This document shows positions 8,488 to 18,187 of a DNA stretch of 64,000 nucleotides, piece after piece; position 1 is the stretch's first letter, and each line of letters starts with the position of its first letter. This DNA comes from Gemmatimonadales bacterium (GTDB lineage: Bacteria > Gemmatimonadota > Gemmatimonadetes > Gemmatimonadales > GWC2-71-9). The stretch is taken from positions 20,084 through 84,083 of the forward strand of contig DASYCE010000028.1 in the NCBI GenBank assembly GCA_036500345.1. Reading direction: 5' to 3'. The translations under genes were made by a program, and so were the position numbers. The notes under the pieces are model-generated. The model worked only from the letters and a program-made list of their open reading frames with translations. It was not told where the DNA came from and made no database searches.

Positions 8488-9917
8488 GCCACTACCCCCG
8501 TTTCAGGCATCGATTGCGAACGCCGCTGTGCGGCGATCAGGATTCCCACACCGACCAGATTCATCACCACGATCATCGCCGTGATCTTGAGCGCGAACCC
8601 GAGCACGCTCTGCACGTTGATGATCGGGAAGATCGACAGTACCACGTAGAGAACGGTCATCAGCAGCCCCGACCAGGATGCCACCCGCAGGAACCGCGAT
8701 GGCCGTGGCGAGACGCCGCGCAATCCGAAGATCGGAATCGCGAACATCACGACATAGGTCAGCGCGTAGAAGATCCCGCCGGCGTTGAAGAGGAGCTGGA
8801 ATGCTTCCGCCTGGCCGGTGCCGACGAGACTGAGCAGCGAGACGACGAAGGCGCAGATCGCCACCAGCACGATCGAATTGACCGGCGTGCGATACCGCGG
8901 ATGCAGCTTGCTGAATGACGCCGGCAGGAGGCGATCCCATCCCGCCACCATCGGGAGCCTCGTGACGGCGGTGAACGAGACGCTGAGCTGGGCGACGCGC
9001 ATGGCGAGCGTCATCAGGATCGCGATCGTCACCAGGGCTCCCGCAATGCCGAACGGACCGAAGCCGATGCGGAGGACCTGCGGCATCGGGCCGACGAGGT
9101 CGATGTCGTTGGTCGGGACGTAGGCGACGACCGTCGCCGTACCCAGAATGAAGAGGATCGCAATGATCGGCGCGGCGATGTACACCGACTTGCGCATCGC
9201 GCTCGCCGGCGCCCGCGTCTCGCCAGCGAGGATGGCGATGTACTCGAAGCCGCCAAGGGCGCCGAAGCCGAGCTTGCCGAGGATGTTGAGATTGTAGAGC
9301 GACAGCTTCGGCATCTCGGTCCGGAACGGGTGGAACTCGTGCAGGTGGCCGCTGGCGAGCCCGATGAACGGCAGGATGATCAGCGCGCCGAAGATGATCA
9401 GCATGAAGACGCCGCCGACATTGTGCACCCACTTGCCGACCGCGAGGCCGATCGTCGCGGCAACGGCCATCAGCGTGAGGATGATCGCCGACGACAGCGC
9501 GACGAACCAGGTGCTCGACGTCATCCACGCGGCACTCGGTCCGATGGCATACGCCAGATAGGTGGCGCACTGGATCCCGATCTCGGACGTGAAGAGGATC
9601 ACGTAGAGCCAGAGATTCCACGCCAGCAGAAATCCCACGGTCGGATTGAACCCGAGCTTCGCCCACTGATAGAGGCCGCCTTCGAGCGGCATCAGCTGGT
9701 TGAGGTAGATCACGACGGCCGTCATCGGCACGTAGAACAGGATGAGCGCGAGCATCCAGAAGACCACATGCGACGGGCCGAGCTTGCCGGCGACGCCGAT
9801 CCAGGTGAGGCCGATGATGAAGAGGATCTGTGTCAGTGCCAGGTCGCGGACGCCGAGCTCCTTCTTGAGCTCGGCGCTATGCGCTTCGACTCGCGCCTCT
9901 TCCTGGGCCAGACTCAT
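8484..9917 (-). CDS. APC-superfamily amino-acid permease
   Basis: A 477-residue integral membrane protein with about twelve hydrophobic segments, beginning after the N-terminal MSLAQEEARVEAHSAELKK. The first helix (LALTQILFIIGLTWIGVAG) and the later FGALGGFEYIAILAGETR resemble the glutamate:GABA antiporter and YjeM-like branch of the APC family. The ATG at 9917 was chosen over an upstream one because it overlaps the dipeptidase stop as ATGA. It probably moves an amino acid or a small amide. Its neighbours are a dipeptidase and an S15 hydrolase, which suggests uptake or export coupled to peptide breakdown. Confidence 0.88.
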   Translation of the reverse strand: MSLAQEEARVEAHSAELKKELGVRDLALTQILFIIGLTWIGVAGKLGPSHVVFWMLALILFYVPMTAVVIYLNQLMPLEGGLYQWAKLGFNPTVGFLLAWNLWLYVILFTSEIGIQCATYLAYAIGPSAAWMTSSTWFVALSSAIILTLMAVAATIGLAVGKWVHNVGGVFMLIIFGALIILPFIGLASGHLHEFHPFRTEMPKLSLYNLNILGKLGFGALGGFEYIAILAGETRAPASAMRKSVYIAAPIIAILFILGTATVVAYVPTNDIDLVGPMPQVLRIGFGPFGIAGALVTIAILMTLAMRVAQLSVSFTAVTRLPMVAGWDRLLPASFSKLHPRYRTPVNSIVLVAICAFVVSLLSLVGTGQAEAFQLLFNAGGIFYALTYVVMFAIPIFGLRGVSPRPSRFLRVASWSGLLMTVLYVVLSIFPIINVQSVLGFALKITAMIVVMNLVGVGILIAAQRRSQSMPETGVVA

Positions 9918-11299
9918 GCCACCCCCTCGCCGAGCGCCTGCCAGAGCCGCGCCCACGAGGCGAGCCCCTCGTGCAGGCGGTGCACGCGGAAGAATTCATT
10001 GGGCGCGTGGAAGTCTTCGTCGCCGGTGGAGAACGAGAAGTACACGGTATCCAACCCCATGAGACGCTGGAAGATTTCGGCGAGGGGGACGGTCCCACCC
10101 ATTCTAACGATCAACGGAGCCACCCCGTAAGTGGCAGCGAGCGCTCCGGCCGCGGCCTTGAGAACCGGGTGATCACGATCGATGTGCGCCGGCCGGGCAC
10201 CGTGATCGGCGGGGCGCACGGTGAGTGTCACGCCGGGAGGGAGATGCTCCTCGAGGTGACGGGTGACCAGTGCGACGATCTCGTCCGGCTCCTGGTCGGG
10301 GACCAGTCGGCAGGTGATCTTGGCGTGCGCCGCCGACGGAACGACGGTCTTCTGCCCCGGGCCCTGGTAGCCGCCCCACATCCCGTTGAGTTCGAGCGTG
10401 GGGCGAGTCCACTGGCGTTCGAGCGTCGTGTACCCCGCCTCGCCGATCGCCGCGGGAGCACCGACCTGGGCGAGATACGATGACTCGTCGAACGGCAACC
10501 CGGCAATGTCGGCGCGTTCCGCCATACTGAGCTCGCGCACGCGATCGTAGAAACCCGCCACGGCGATGCGCCCATTCACGTCGTGCAACGACGCGATCAA
10601 TCGGGCCATCGCATGCAACGGATTCGCGACGCTGCCGCCATGACGACCTGAATGGAGGTCCTTCGCCGCCCCGCGCAGCGTGAGCTCGAGCCCCGCCAGG
10701 CCGCGATTCGCCACCGTCAACGACGGTTCGTTGATCCGCCACATCGCGCCGTCGGCCGAGACCAGGACATCGGCCGCGAGCATCTCGCGATGTTGTACCA
10801 CGAACCCCTCGAGGTGGCGCGACCCGATCTCCTCTTCGCCCTCGATCAGGAACTTCACGTTGATCGGCAGCGCCTTCTGCACGGCGAAGAACGCCTCGGC
10901 GACCTTGATCGGGATCAGCATCGGTCCCTTGTCATCGGAGACGCCGCGCGCGTACAGGCGACCGTCGCGCAGCGTGGGCCGGAACGGCGGCGACTCCCAC
11001 AACTCGATCGGATCTTCCGGCTGCACATCGTAGTGCCCGTAGACCAGCACCGTCGGTGCGCCCGGCGCGCCGAGCCATTCGGCGTAGACGATGCTCGCGC
11101 CCGGCGTCGGCATGATCTTCACGGTGAGCGGGCCGGCACGCTCGAGCTTTGCCGCGACCCACGCGGCGGCGGTGTTGACGTCGGCAGCATGGGCGGGATC
11201 GGTGCTCACGCTTGGAATCGACGCGAATTCCACGAGCTCGCCGAGAATGCGGTCGTGATTCGCCGCGAGCTGCGCGAGAACGGCGTCGATCGCGGTCAC
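9914..11299 (-). CDS. M20-family dipeptidase
   Basis: A 461-residue zinc metallopeptidase of the M20 family. Metal and catalytic signatures are present: YGHYDVQPE (first ligand His), GVSDDKG (bridging Asp), EGEEEIGS (catalytic and ligand Glu), and near the C-terminus a His in FHAPNEFF. A dimerisation domain interrupts the catalytic domain from about residue 195 (LRGAAKDLHSGRHGG). No signal peptide is present, so it is probably cytoplasmic. It starts at GTG, with that codon overlapping the upstream SDR stop as GTGA. It would hydrolyse dipeptides or N-acyl amino acids, consistent with the permease next door. Confidence 0.92.
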   Translation of the reverse strand: MTAIDAVLAQLAANHDRILGELVEFASIPSVSTDPAHAADVNTAAAWVAAKLERAGPLTVKIMPTPGASIVYAEWLGAPGAPTVLVYGHYDVQPEDPIELWESPPFRPTLRDGRLYARGVSDDKGPMLIPIKVAEAFFAVQKALPINVKFLIEGEEEIGSRHLEGFVVQHREMLAADVLVSADGAMWRINEPSLTVANRGLAGLELTLRGAAKDLHSGRHGGSVANPLHAMARLIASLHDVNGRIAVAGFYDRVRELSMAERADIAGLPFDESSYLAQVGAPAAIGEAGYTTLERQWTRPTLELNGMWGGYQGPGQKTVVPSAAHAKITCRLVPDQEPDEIVALVTRHLEEHLPPGVTLTVRPADHGARPAHIDRDHPVLKAAAGALAATYGVAPLIVRMGGTVPLAEIFQRLMGLDTVYFSFSTGDEDFHAPNEFFRVHRLHEGLASWARLWQALGEGVA

Positions 11300-12063
11300 T
11301 TTCCGCCGTCGATCGAGAGGACCTGTCCGGTCACCCAGCCGATGGATTCCGATGCAAAGAAGAGCACACCGTTGGAGATGTCATCCACCGACCCGAGCCG
11401 CTTGAGCGCGATCTTGTCGATGAGTGCCCGCTGTCCCTCGGCACCGTACGATTCCCACTGCCGCTCCGTCGTGGGATTCGACCGGACAAATCCCGGCGCG
11501 ATGTTGTTGACGGTGATCCCCCACGGCCCGAGTTCGTGCGCCAGCTGCCGGGTGAGGCCGATCTGCGCCGCCTTGGCCGATGCATACGCCTGGATGCCGG
11601 TGAGTGAAATGCCGAGACCGGCGCCGCTCGAGATGTTGACGATGCGGCCGAAGTTGCCGCGCTTCATCCCGGGAGCCACCGCCTGGGTGCAGTAGAACGC
11701 GCCGCTCACGTTTACGTCGAAGATCGCCTGCCATTGTGCGGGAGTGACTTCTTCGAGCGGCTGCCCCACCTGGCCCAGTACACCGCCGGCGTTGTTGACG
11801 AGGATGTGGACCTGTCCCGCGGCCCTCGACGCATCAGCGACAACCTGGTTGACGGCGCTCGTGCTGCTCACGTCGACGATGCGACCGGTGCACTCGCCGC
11901 CCACTGACCGGCAAAGCCGTTCCGTCTCGGCCACCTCGTCGGCGAGCACGTCGCACGCCCAGACGGCAGCGCCATGTTGCGCGAGTGCCACCGCGATGGC
12001 GCGCCCGAAGCAATGAGCCGCGCCGGTGACGATCGCGGTTTTTCCATTGAAATCGAGATTCAT
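11296..12063 (-). CDS. SDR-family NAD(P)-dependent oxidoreductase
   Basis: A 255-residue short-chain dehydrogenase/reductase of standard length. The cofactor motif is TGAAHCFGRA, the structural NNAG follows near residue 90, the catalytic Ser lies in NISSGAGLG and the Tyr/Lys pair in YASAK. The C-terminus ends GQVLSIDGGK as in many FabG-like enzymes. It reduces or oxidises a carbonyl or alcohol whose identity is unknown. Start and stop overlap both neighbours by four bases, so it is translated with the rest of the run. Confidence 0.92.
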   Translation of the reverse strand: MNLDFNGKTAIVTGAAHCFGRAIAVALAQHGAAVWACDVLADEVAETERLCRSVGGECTGRIVDVSSTSAVNQVVADASRAAGQVHILVNNAGGVLGQVGQPLEEVTPAQWQAIFDVNVSGAFYCTQAVAPGMKRGNFGRIVNISSGAGLGISLTGIQAYASAKAAQIGLTRQLAHELGPWGITVNNIAPGFVRSNPTTERQWESYGAEGQRALIDKIALKRLGSVDDISNGVLFFASESIGWVTGQVLSIDGGK

Positions 12064-13088
12064 GAGGCCAGTGTGTCGAGGTTGTCGAGAGCGAGCGGCC
12101 GGATGCCACGCTCGATGTCACCGATCAGCGTGACCACGCGCGACGTCAACGGCGTGGCAACGGCGCTCTCCGCGCCGAGGGTCACGACGATGCCGAGTTG
12201 CGCGTGCACTTCGGTGGGGCGCTTCCGGATGGCGAGGTCGCGCCAGATGCCGCTGTGGGTCTTCGCCGATTTGCGATTGTGTGCCACGAGATGGTCAAGC
12301 GACTGCTCCGCGGCCCCCGTCGGCGCGTCGGGGAGATACGCCGCCGGATCGAATCCGTCGAACGCTTCCGGGCGAATTCCGCGTGCCTTCGCAACCGCCA
12401 GGATTTCCCGCGCCAGCGCGATGTAGAGGTGCCGGTATTCCGGCCGCGCCAGCGCGTCGGCGATCGAATCGTTGGTGAGCGCGGTGGCGAACAGCATCGC
12501 GCCGTATGCTTCCTTCCCCCACAGATAGCCGAAGATGTTGTCGGTGGTGAAGGCGCGCTCGTCGAAATCGCGCCACGCGTCGCGCAGCGCGCTCACGCGC
12601 GGCGAGATTCGTGATGCTGGCGGCCCGAACGCTTCGCCCACCGTGACCGTGCCGCGGCCGCCGTAGAGGAGCACGCCGGGCTCGATATAGTCGGCGCCGA
12701 AGTTGACGAACGATCCAACGGTTCGCCGTTCGCCGGCGATCGTCGCGATCTCGAGTTCGTTCAAGCCGTTCTGCGCCGAGACAATGGCTCCGGAATCGGT
12801 GAGGTGTGGCAGCAGGGCCTGCACCGCGGGGACCGTGTGCTGTGCCTTGGTGGCGAGGACGATCGTGTCCCACGATCCGCGAATGGTATCGGGGGTCCAC
12901 GCCGGCGCCGTGGCGGTGAAGTCGGCGATCGGTCCGGTGATGCGAAGCCCGGAACGGTTGATCGCGTCAACGTGCTCGGCGACGTTGTCGACCAGCGTCA
13001 CGTCGTGGCCGGCGCGGGCAAGGAAGGCGCCGATCGTTCCACCGATCGCGCCGGCCCCCCAGATCAGCGACCGGCTCTTGGTCGTCAC
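12060..13088 (-). CDS. Ketopantoate reductase (ApbA/PanE) family enzyme
   Basis: A 342-residue protein with an N-terminal Rossmann fold (LIWGAGAIGGTIGAFLARAG) and a helical C-terminal domain containing the catalytic-lysine segment WGKEAYGAMLFATALTND. A later segment, SGIWRDLAIRKRPTEVHAQLG, matches the family's substrate-binding region. PanE reduces 2-dehydropantoate, but many family members act on other 2-oxo acids. Context away from pantothenate genes and the long C-terminus favour a different substrate. It starts at GTG and overlaps the creatininase gene by four bases. Confidence 0.88.
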   Translation of the reverse strand: MTTKSRSLIWGAGAIGGTIGAFLARAGHDVTLVDNVAEHVDAINRSGLRITGPIADFTATAPAWTPDTIRGSWDTIVLATKAQHTVPAVQALLPHLTDSGAIVSAQNGLNELEIATIAGERRTVGSFVNFGADYIEPGVLLYGGRGTVTVGEAFGPPASRISPRVSALRDAWRDFDERAFTTDNIFGYLWGKEAYGAMLFATALTNDSIADALARPEYRHLYIALAREILAVAKARGIRPEAFDGFDPAAYLPDAPTGAAEQSLDHLVAHNRKSAKTHSGIWRDLAIRKRPTEVHAQLGIVVTLGAESAVATPLTSRVVTLIGDIERGIRPLALDNLDTLAS

Positions 13089-13798
13089 GACGCGCTACCG
13101 CCCCACGAACCGTCCAGGAGCGCCCGCGTTTCCTGCACCGCGACCTCCCAGAGTGCCAGCAGTTCGCTGTCGGGGCGCTCGTACCGGCCCCCGAAATTTC
13201 CATCGGGAATCAGGGAACGCATCCCTTTCGGGTCGGTCATCCGCACCCTGAGCATGTCGACCATCGGCCGCCCCGCGGTCGGCATCGTCACGCCCGGAAG
13301 GCGGGTCCACGGGAAGTTCTCCATCCACGAGCCATGCGAGGCGACCGGGTCGATCTCCTGCACCTTGGCCCAAGTCCTCGGGGCGTTCCACCAGTTGTGG
13401 AAGAGAACCTTGCAGCCGGGGTGGTCCGCCGCCCATTCCTGGGCGAACTGCTGCGCCGCGCCGTTCCCGCCGTGGCCGTTGCAGAGCATGATCCTGCGGA
13501 AGCCGCTGTGGGCCATTCCGTCAAGAATGTCGCGCACCATCGCGAGATGTGTTTCGACTCGAATCGAGATCGACCCGGGAAACTCCCGGAAATACGGAGT
13601 GACGCCGTACGAAAGCACCGGAAAGACCGGGATCCCGAGCGGTTCGGCGGCGTCGGCGGCGACTCGCTCCGGGAGGATGCAGTCGACGGTGAGGCGGAGA
13701 TGGGAATGCTGTTCGGTGCTGCCGAGGGGAAGGACGGCGCGATCGTCGTGCTTGAGATACGCCTCGACCTGCATCCAGTTCATGTCGCTGATGCGCAC
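13085..13798 (-). CDS. Creatininase-family amidohydrolase
   Basis: A 237-residue member of the creatininase family, metal-dependent hydrolases of cyclic or linear amides that also include the mycofactocin peptidase MftE. Metal and active-site signatures are LGSTEQHSHLRLTVD near the start and the GHGGNG loop in the middle. I chose the GTG at 13798 (VRISDMNWMQVE) because homologues usually begin close to this point; an ATG at 13903 would add 35 low-complexity residues. A second family member is at 41318-42085. Here it sits between redox enzymes and a beta-propeller in the amidoligase operon. Confidence 0.88.
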   Translation of the reverse strand: MRISDMNWMQVEAYLKHDDRAVLPLGSTEQHSHLRLTVDCILPERVAADAAEPLGIPVFPVLSYGVTPYFREFPGSISIRVETHLAMVRDILDGMAHSGFRRIMLCNGHGGNGAAQQFAQEWAADHPGCKVLFHNWWNAPRTWAKVQEIDPVASHGSWMENFPWTRLPGVTMPTAGRPMVDMLRVRMTDPKGMRSLIPDGNFGGRYERPDSELLALWEVAVQETRALLDGSWGGSAS

Positions 13799-13909
13799 GG
13801 GAATAGTCCGGGTCCGATTGGTTGTATTTGGAAGCGAGGGAGAATAGGCGGGATAGGGCGGAGAGGTAAGGGCTCGGCGTGAGCGGTCCGCGCGTTTGGC
13901 CATGCCGTT

Positions 13910-14941
13910 TCAATCAGGTGCGGGAATGGGCGAGTATCCGATCCCATCGGACCACGTCCCGATGACGGCGGTGTTGATGATCTCGTTCGTCGCGAGATCG
14001 ATCGTGATGACCCGGTTGCGCCCCTGCAACGTCACGAAGGCGAATCGGGAATCGCGAGAGGTCGTGACGCCTTCCGGCGATGCTGAGCCGGCGACTTCGG
14101 CGGTTGGTACCAGGGAGTCAGGGGCAATCTTCAGCGTGCGGCGCAGCGTTCGCGTCGGCACATCGTACAGGCGCACTTCGTCGCGTACCGGATCGGTGAT
14201 CACCGCGATCCTGCTGTCGGGGGTGATCGCGATGCGATACGCCAGGCCGAAGCCCCGCAGGGTATCGACCACGGCACCGCGGTGGGGATCGACGACCATC
14301 ACCACGCTGTCGACATTGCTTCCTGCCCACACGCTCCTGCCGTCCGCCGCCACCGTGACTCCTTCCGGCTGGCGCGCGACCTTCACGACCTGTGCCGAAT
14401 CACCGCTCGCGGGGTCGATGATCGCCACCGTGCCGCTGCCGATATTGCCGGTGTAGAGGCGATCACCGGCCGCGGTCGATGCGACGATGTGCGGCGCGCG
14501 ACCCGAGGTCGGGAGCGTCCTGAGCACCGCTCCGCTGCGAAAGTCGACCAGCAGAACCGCTCCGCGGGTTTCGCAGGTGACCGCGACAACGGTATCGCCA
14601 GGCAGGAAGGTCATTCCGTGCGGTCGCTGGTACCCTTCGAGCGTGATGGTGCGGTCGACCGTGCGCGCGGCAATGTTGATGACGGTGAGCGTATTGCCGG
14701 GCTGTCCTCGCGCGCCGTAGTTGCTCACCAGCGCCCAGCGGCCGTCGCGGGATATTGCGACCTCGTGCGGCCCGTTGCCGGTGGGCAACGTGGCCCGCAC
14801 CGAGCCACTTGTCGCGTCGAGAATCATCGCGGTGTTGTCGTTCATGTTGGCGACGACCAGCGTCCCCGACGGGCGGGACTGCGCCATGGCGAGCCGCGGA
14901 ATGGTGCAGAGAGCGGCGATGGCAATGGCGCGTCGCATCAC
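13910..14941 (-). CDS. Exported YncE-like beta-propeller protein
   Basis: A 343-residue protein with signal peptide MMRRAIAIAALCTIPRLAMAQ. The mature part consists of repeated units of about 40 residues with the pattern of YVTN/YncE propellers (for example LVVANMNDNTAMILDAT, and later RVITIDLATNEIINTAVIG). These propellers bind ligands or partners in the periplasm and have no recognised catalytic centre. Its start overlaps the stop of the glutamine-amidotransferase-like gene upstream (ATGA). A gap of about 110 bases separates it from the creatininase, the widest in the run. Confidence 0.85.
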   Translation of the reverse strand: MMRRAIAIAALCTIPRLAMAQSRPSGTLVVANMNDNTAMILDATSGSVRATLPTGNGPHEVAISRDGRWALVSNYGARGQPGNTLTVINIAARTVDRTITLEGYQRPHGMTFLPGDTVVAVTCETRGAVLLVDFRSGAVLRTLPTSGRAPHIVASTAAGDRLYTGNIGSGTVAIIDPASGDSAQVVKVARQPEGVTVAADGRSVWAGSNVDSVVMVVDPHRGAVVDTLRGFGLAYRIAITPDSRIAVITDPVRDEVRLYDVPTRTLRRTLKIAPDSLVPTAEVAGSASPEGVTTSRDSRFAFVTLQGRNRVITIDLATNEIINTAVIGTWSDGIGYSPIPAPD

Positions 14942-15693
14942 GCGGCTTGCGCCTCCGCGACGAACTCCTCGAACAACCTCCCCGCCGCGTCATCTCCACT
15001 GGCAAACATTTCGGGATGCCACTGCACGCCAACGGCAAACGCATCTCCGGTGAGCTCGAGCCCTTCGATCACGCCGTCCGGCGCCACCGCGGTGGCGACC
15101 ATACCATCCCCGAGTTCACGAATGCCCTGATGATGCATCGAGTTGACCATCACGCGCAGGCGACCCTGCAGCGCATGGGCGAGGCGCGTATCGGGCTTCA
15201 CGTCGACCGGATGCGCCAGATGGTTTCGCGCAAATCCCTGACTCGGGAAGAAATCGTGCTTCGCCGATTCCGGCCGATCGTGCGCGAGATCCGGCCAGAG
15301 CGTCCCGCCCGCCGCGACGTTCAACAGCTGGATGCCGCGGCAGAGCCCGAGCACCGGCTTCCCGTCGTCGAGCGCCCATTTCGCCAGCATCAACTCCGTC
15401 GCGTCGCGATCAGCGTCGAGCCGATCGAGCCGCCCGCCACGCGCCGCGCCGTAGACTTCGGGGTCGATGTCCACGCCGCCCGGAAAGACGATTCCCAGCA
15501 GCCCGTCGTACACCGCACGCAACGCCGCTTCATCTCCCGCAATCAGCGGCACCAGCACCGGCGCGCCGCCGGCATGGGTGAGCGCGCGGACATAGTGCTG
15601 GTTCATCACCCACGACGGCGGGAGGTCGGCGGGGACGCCATCAATCACCTGAAGTGTCTGGGTGGTGACCCCGATCACCGGCCTCGATCGCAT
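14938..15693 (-). CDS. Gamma-glutamyl-GABA hydrolase-like class I amidotransferase
   Basis: A 251-residue class I glutamine-amidotransferase fold of the PuuD/peptidase C26 type. The nucleophile elbow is VLGLCRGIQLLNV, and the His/Glu pair is in VQWHPEMF. PuuD releases GABA from gamma-glutamyl-GABA, so this enzyme probably hydrolyses a gamma-glutamyl amide. The start [12 protein letters not shown] at 15693 was preferred because it overlaps the ligase stop by one base (TGATG) and matches the family's N-terminus. Sitting next to the carboxylate-amine ligase, it could reverse or edit the bond that enzyme makes. Confidence 0.9.
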   Translation of the reverse strand: MRSRPVIGVTTQTLQVIDGVPADLPPSWVMNQHYVRALTHAGGAPVLVPLIAGDEAALRAVYDGLLGIVFPGGVDIDPEVYGAARGGRLDRLDADRDATELMLAKWALDDGKPVLGLCRGIQLLNVAAGGTLWPDLAHDRPESAKHDFFPSQGFARNHLAHPVDVKPDTRLAHALQGRLRVMVNSMHHQGIRELGDGMVATAVAPDGVIEGLELTGDAFAVGVQWHPEMFASGDDAAGRLFEEFVAEAQAA

Positions 15694-16799
15694 CACAGCA
15701 CTCCCTCGGCGGTCTCGCGCACCAACTGATCGACGACTGCCTTGAGGTCGCCGGTGGCGCGGAAGGTCGCCAGCTGCCGATCGGCGCTCGTCCCCCCCTC
15801 CAGCATCCGGAAGGCGTACTCCACTTCCCTGCGCGAGCCGAGCTCGTCGACGATGTCGCCGATGAACCACTCGATCAATTCGCGAATCAGGTCACGCGCC
15901 GGCAGCTCCTTGGCGTGACCGAAATCGATCATCCGTCCATCGAGCCCGAACCGCAACGCGCGCCACTTGTTCTCCTCGATCAGATTCGGCGAGTACTGGC
16001 GCCACGTCATGTTGTCGCGGCGCAGTTTCCACAGCTTCGCGATGATCGCCTGGAAGATCGCGCCGATCGCCACCGCTTCGTCCACGCGAGTGCAGACGTC
16101 GCACACCCGGAACTCGAGCGTCGGGAACTTGTGATGCGGCCGCACGTCCCACCAGAGCTTGCTTGCGTCGGGAATCGAGCCGGTCGCGACCATGACGTCG
16201 ACGAACTCCTGGTAGTCCGACCACGACGCCATCGTCCGCGGGATTCCGGTGCGGGGGAAGGAGCGGAAGACAATGCTCCGGTACGACTTGAGCCCGGTGT
16301 TGCGGCCCATCCAGAACGGTGACGACGTCGACAATGCCAGCACGTGCGGCAGGAAATACCGGCAGACATTCATCGCGTCGATGCGGAAGTCCGGGTCCTC
16401 GATCCCGATGTGGACGTGCGTGCCGAAGATGAGCAGCGACTGCGCCAGTTCCTGCAGATCCTCCTTCACGCCGATGTAGCGCTCGAGCGGGGTGATCTCC
16501 TGCTCGATCCACGACGAGAACGGATGCGTACCCGCGGCCGCGATGACGAGCCCGTTTTTCGCGGCGAGATCCATCACCAGCCGCCGCAGGCGAATCAGCT
16601 CGGTACGCACTTCGCCCGCGGTGTGGCAGATCTTGGTGCCGATCTCCACCATCGATTGATGCAGTTCGGGCTTCACTTCACCGAGCAGCACCGAATCTTC
16701 CTGCAGGATCTCCGTGATATACGAGCGCAACTCGCGCGTCGCCGGGTCGATGATCTGGTATTCCTCTTCGATTCCGATCGTCAGTGACGGTGCCTTCAT
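15693..16799 (-). CDS. YbdK-type carboxylate-amine ligase (GCS2 family)
   Basis: A 368-residue enzyme of the glutamate-cysteine ligase 2 family (COG2170). Recognisable segments are [11 protein letters not shown] at the N-terminus, [19 protein letters not shown] and LEFRVCDV, forming the glutamine-synthetase-like ATP/Mg site. E. coli YbdK has weak glutamate-cysteine ligase activity; other members join carboxylates to various amines. The ATG at 16799 overlaps the permuted ATP-grasp stop (ATGA). An open frame continues further upstream but only as a shadow. It is the third ligase in this run, after two ATP-grasp enzymes. Confidence 0.92.
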   Translation of the reverse strand: MKAPSLTIGIEEEYQIIDPATRELRSYITEILQEDSVLLGEVKPELHQSMVEIGTKICHTAGEVRTELIRLRRLVMDLAAKNGLVIAAAGTHPFSSWIEQEITPLERYIGVKEDLQELAQSLLIFGTHVHIGIEDPDFRIDAMNVCRYFLPHVLALSTSSPFWMGRNTGLKSYRSIVFRSFPRTGIPRTMASWSDYQEFVDVMVATGSIPDASKLWWDVRPHHKFPTLEFRVCDVCTRVDEAVAIGAIFQAIIAKLWKLRRDNMTWRQYSPNLIEENKWRALRFGLDGRMIDFGHAKELPARDLIRELIEWFIGDIVDELGSRREVEYAFRMLEGGTSADRQLATFRATGDLKAVVDQLVRETAEGVL

Positions 16800-18148
16800 C
16801 GCGGCTCCACGACAAAAGTGGGAATGGTCGAACCGCCGCCCGCGGTGACATTGACCAGCGTCGACGTGGAGATCCGCGACAGCATCCCGTCGGCCCAGGC
16901 GCCGTGCCAGCAGAACGGCGCGGTGTCGACGATCCTGTCGTCGCGGGTCACCAGCCCGTCGATCACCGCCGCAAACGGCTCCGACGGCAGGGTGATCCGG
17001 CGTTGCACCACGTATGGTTCGGCAAGTGCGCGCGTCACGGCGATCTCCCATTCCGACGGGTCGACTTCCCAGCCGAGGACGATTCCCGATCCGCCATAGT
17101 CGTCGTTCGGCTTGAGCACGAGGTGATCGCGGTGCGCGCCGATCCATTCGACGAGATCGATCTCCGCGCCGCCGATCGTCGTGGAGCGTTCCTCGACCAC
17201 CCGGGTCCATGGCACGTGCCGCGCGATCGCCTCCCGCTGCGGCCCACTGAACAATCGCGCATTGCGCTCGTCGGTCAGCACCGCGAGCGACGCCTTCTTG
17301 TGCAGCGGTTTGCACGAGAACGGGTTCACCATGCAGACGGCGCCATCGACGACGGCGCGCACCAGCGGATGGCCGAGTCCGCATTCCTCGATCAATTCGT
17401 GAATCAGGACGCGCTTGTATACCAGGTCGACCACCATCCCGCCCGCCTCGCGCAGCTCCCCGCCTTCATAGGTCAGCGCGTCCGGGGTGGTGATTGCGCA
17501 GTCGCATCCCATCGACTGGAAATACGATTGGCAGATCCGGAACTCCGGGACCGTCGGAACGTCGTGCCAGTCGACGATGGCGATCGACGGCAACGTCCGC
17601 ACGCCACGGAAGGCGTGCCAGGTCTCGAGCAGCGTGTTGAAGAGATGATGCCGCGCAAAGAGCGGCTTCACCACCCAGTCCGTGCTGAACCGCCGCATCG
17701 CCGGCATGGCGAGAAAGAGCTCGGTCAGCACGTCGCAGTACCCGGTTCCCGCCGGTGTTTCGGCGTTGTACTCGGTGATCTGTACCACGCCATCCGCCGG
17801 GTCGACGAACGCATCGAGTCGCGACAGCGGGGCGATCGTCCGGAGCGCGGGTGACGATTCGAGAAGGGTCACTTCCCAGTCGTTCAACCGGAATTGCCCC
17901 CGAAAATCGGCGTCGGTCAGCGCTGCGTCGCCGATCACCCTGAACGCCGCGAGCAGGTCGGCCGACACCCCGCGAAGCGCCGCGTATTCGTTCTCGCGCA
18001 TCAGGCGTGGACGAACCACCGTGCAGAGCGGCCGATCGCCGAAGGCGAGGCCCCGTTCGAGTTGGCGCGCGGCGAGCCACTCCGCCGACTCGATCGCGAG
18101 CTCATCAGTCAGGGCGTCGTGCCATGCGCTGATCGGATCGTTATTCAC
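16796..18148 (-). CDS. Circularly permuted ATP-grasp ligase-like protein
   Basis: About 450 residues. The order of motifs shows circular permutation: the metal-binding segment [14 protein letters not shown] comes at about residue 130, whereas the lysine/Gly-rich ATP-binding segment [16 protein letters not shown] comes much later, near residue 340. The glutathionylspermidine-synthase-like and COG2308-like branches have this arrangement. Such enzymes form amide bonds via an acyl-phosphate. I chose the GTG at 18148, which has a GGGGA about eight bases upstream; a TTG at 18163 is the alternative. The partner amine and acid are unknown. It follows the first ATP-grasp gene and overlaps the GCS2 ligase. 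Confidence 0.75.
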   Translation of the reverse strand: MNNDPISAWHDALTDELAIESAEWLAARQLERGLAFGDRPLCTVVRPRLMRENEYAALRGVSADLLAAFRVIGDAALTDADFRGQFRLNDWEVTLLESSPALRTIAPLSRLDAFVDPADGVVQITEYNAETPAGTGYCDVLTELFLAMPAMRRFSTDWVVKPLFARHHLFNTLLETWHAFRGVRTLPSIAIVDWHDVPTVPEFRICQSYFQSMGCDCAITTPDALTYEGGELREAGGMVVDLVYKRVLIHELIEECGLGHPLVRAVVDGAVCMVNPFSCKPLHKKASLAVLTDERNARLFSGPQREAIARHVPWTRVVEERSTTIGGAEIDLVEWIGAHRDHLVLKPNDDYGGSGIVLGWEVDPSEWEIAVTRALAEPYVVQRRITLPSEPFAAVIDGLVTRDDRIVDTAPFCWHGAWADGMLSRISTSTLVNVTAGGGSTIPTFVVEPR

Positions 18149-18187
18149 CGCGGCGATCCCCAAGGCGATCAGCGCGAGTCGCCGGCA

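Noticed and set aside
15693..17384. Longer version of the GCS2 ligase beginning at 17384
   Set aside because: The extra 195 residues are the antisense-like reading of another gene; the family N-terminus begins at 16799.
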